Source: Ardenticatenales bacterium (GTDB taxonomy: Bacteria; Chloroflexota; Anaerolineae; Ardenticatenales; Ardenticatenaceae). Taken from it: a DNA stretch of 5,125 nt. This document shows positions 4,582 to 5,125 of this stretch, piece after piece. Position numbers and translations under genes: made by a program. Every line of letters begins with the position of its first letter. The first letter of the stretch is position 1. The stretch covers positions 1-5,125 of the forward strand of contig JACCSL010000353.1 in the NCBI GenBank assembly GCA_013812995.1, written 5' to 3'. Under the pieces are notes generated by a model. That model had not been told where the DNA came from, did not search any database, and saw nothing but the letters and a program-made list of their open reading frames with translations.

Positions 4582-5125
4582 TTACAGCATCAGCCGCATG
4601 GGGTTCTCCAGGAGGCGCTTGAACTCGACCATGAACTCGGCGGCCTCGGCACCGTCTGTCACGCGGTGGTCAGCGGAGATCGTGGCTTTCATGCGCTGCC
4701 CGACAACGATTTGCCCCTCCTTCACCACGGGTTCCTCGCGGGTGCCGCCCACGGCCAGAATCGCGGCCTCGGGCGGGGTGATGACGGCGATGAAGGAATC
4801 CACGCCGTACATGCCCAGGTTCGACACCGTGAAGGTCGTCGCGCCGATGTCATCGGCCTGCACCTTGCCCTCACGAGCGCGCCCCGCACGCTCCCGCGTC
4901 ACGCGGGAGAGCTCGCTGAGCGCCATGCGGTCGGTGTTGCGCGTGGCGATGGTCATCAGCCCGGTAGGCGTGCTGACCGCGATGCCCACGTTGACGTCGC
5001 CGTGACGAATGATCTTGTCGCCGCCGAAGCTGGCGTTGATGTTCGGGAATTTCTTCAAGGCAAGCGCGGTGGCTTTCACCACAAGATCGTTGACCGAAAT
5101 CTTGATGCCCTCTTCCGTAAGCGTC
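4582..5125 (-). CDS. 2-oxoacid dehydrogenase E2 (dihydrolipoamide acyltransferase), C-terminal catalytic domain, 5' end outside window
   Basis: The visible 180 residues are most of the catalytic domain of an E2 enzyme, which moves an acyl group from lipoamide to coenzyme A in the pyruvate, 2-oxoglutarate or branched-chain 2-oxoacid dehydrogenase complex. Seen in order are KISVNDLVVKATALAL, FPNINASF, VNVGIAVSTPTGLMTI, the helix LSELSRVTRERAGRAREGKV, TFTVSNLGMYGVDSF, ITPPEAAILAVGG, and the active-site motif DHRVTDGAEAAEF. The catalytic His codon is at 4666-4668 and the Asp-Gly follows in the usual HxxxDG spacing. The C-terminus LLENPMRLML is typical. About 50 residues of the domain, the subunit-binding domain and the lipoyl domain would lie to the right of the window. 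The visible part cannot separate pyruvate from other 2-oxoacid specificity. No terminator is visible in the 56 bases after its stop, so read-through into the small genes is possible. Confidence 0.93.
   Translation of the reverse strand, partial: TLTEEGIKISVNDLVVKATALALKKFPNINASFGGDKIIRHGDVNVGIAVSTPTGLMTIATRNTDRMALSELSRVTRERAGRAREGKVQADDIGATTFTVSNLGMYGVDSFIAVITPPEAAILAVGGTREEPVVKEGQIVVGQRMKATISADHRVTDGAEAAEFMVEFKRLLENPMRLML
4891..4909. repeat. Perfect 9-bp inverted repeat inside the E2 gene
   Basis: CTCCCGCGT and ACGCGGGAG flank a single central C. The sequence is coding and specifies part of the helix SRVTRERAG in the E2 domain, where charged residues are usual. It may be only a by-product of GC-rich codon choice; a one-base loop cannot form a good hairpin without opening the innermost pairs. 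Confidence 0.5.

Overview
The window looks like chromosomal DNA of a fairly GC-rich bacterium. It is gene-dense, with Shine-Dalgarno sites before most genes and no tRNA, rRNA, transposase or CRISPR array. The types of small conserved proteins and the style of the acyltransferase suggest Chloroflexota or a relative, but this is a weak inference from remembered family resemblance and not a proven assignment.

Left half, + strand (1-2718): a tight four-gene run. It holds the 3' end of a UDP-glucose 4-epimerase-type sugar-nucleotide epimerase, a family 2 glycosyltransferase (270-1271), a multi-pass membrane protein of the lysylphosphatidylglycerol synthase TM / flippase-like family (1268-2287, GTG start overlapping the previous stop) and a 138-residue protein of unknown function (2302-2718). 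Gaps are 12, -4 and 14 bases, so the genes are probably co-transcribed. Together they suggest an envelope glycan or glycolipid route: the epimerase supplies an activated sugar, the glycosyltransferase transfers it, and the membrane protein handles the lipid-linked product.

Right half, - strand (2725-5125), read right to left: the C-terminal 180 residues of a 2-oxoacid dehydrogenase E2 acyltransferase, two small conserved proteins of 77 and 76 residues, an intrinsic-terminator-like hairpin, a SUKH-3 family immunity-type protein, and a class I SAM-dependent methyltransferase. The methyltransferase meets the + strand run tail to tail with only 6 bases between the stop codons. A candidate sigma70-type promoter lies between the E2 gene and the 77-residue gene, so the small genes may be separate from the E2 operon.

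Base composition is uneven. Hand counts of sample 60-base lines give about 72% GC inside the methyltransferase gene, about 43-45% inside the SUKH-3 gene, and about 42-50% in the 138-residue gene. The SUKH-3 gene therefore looks like an accessory insertion between housekeeping-like genes. No complete new system is evident. The items most worth a second look are the hairpin that separates the small-gene pair from the immunity gene, the SUKH-3 gene with no visible toxin, and the three conserved proteins without assigned function.
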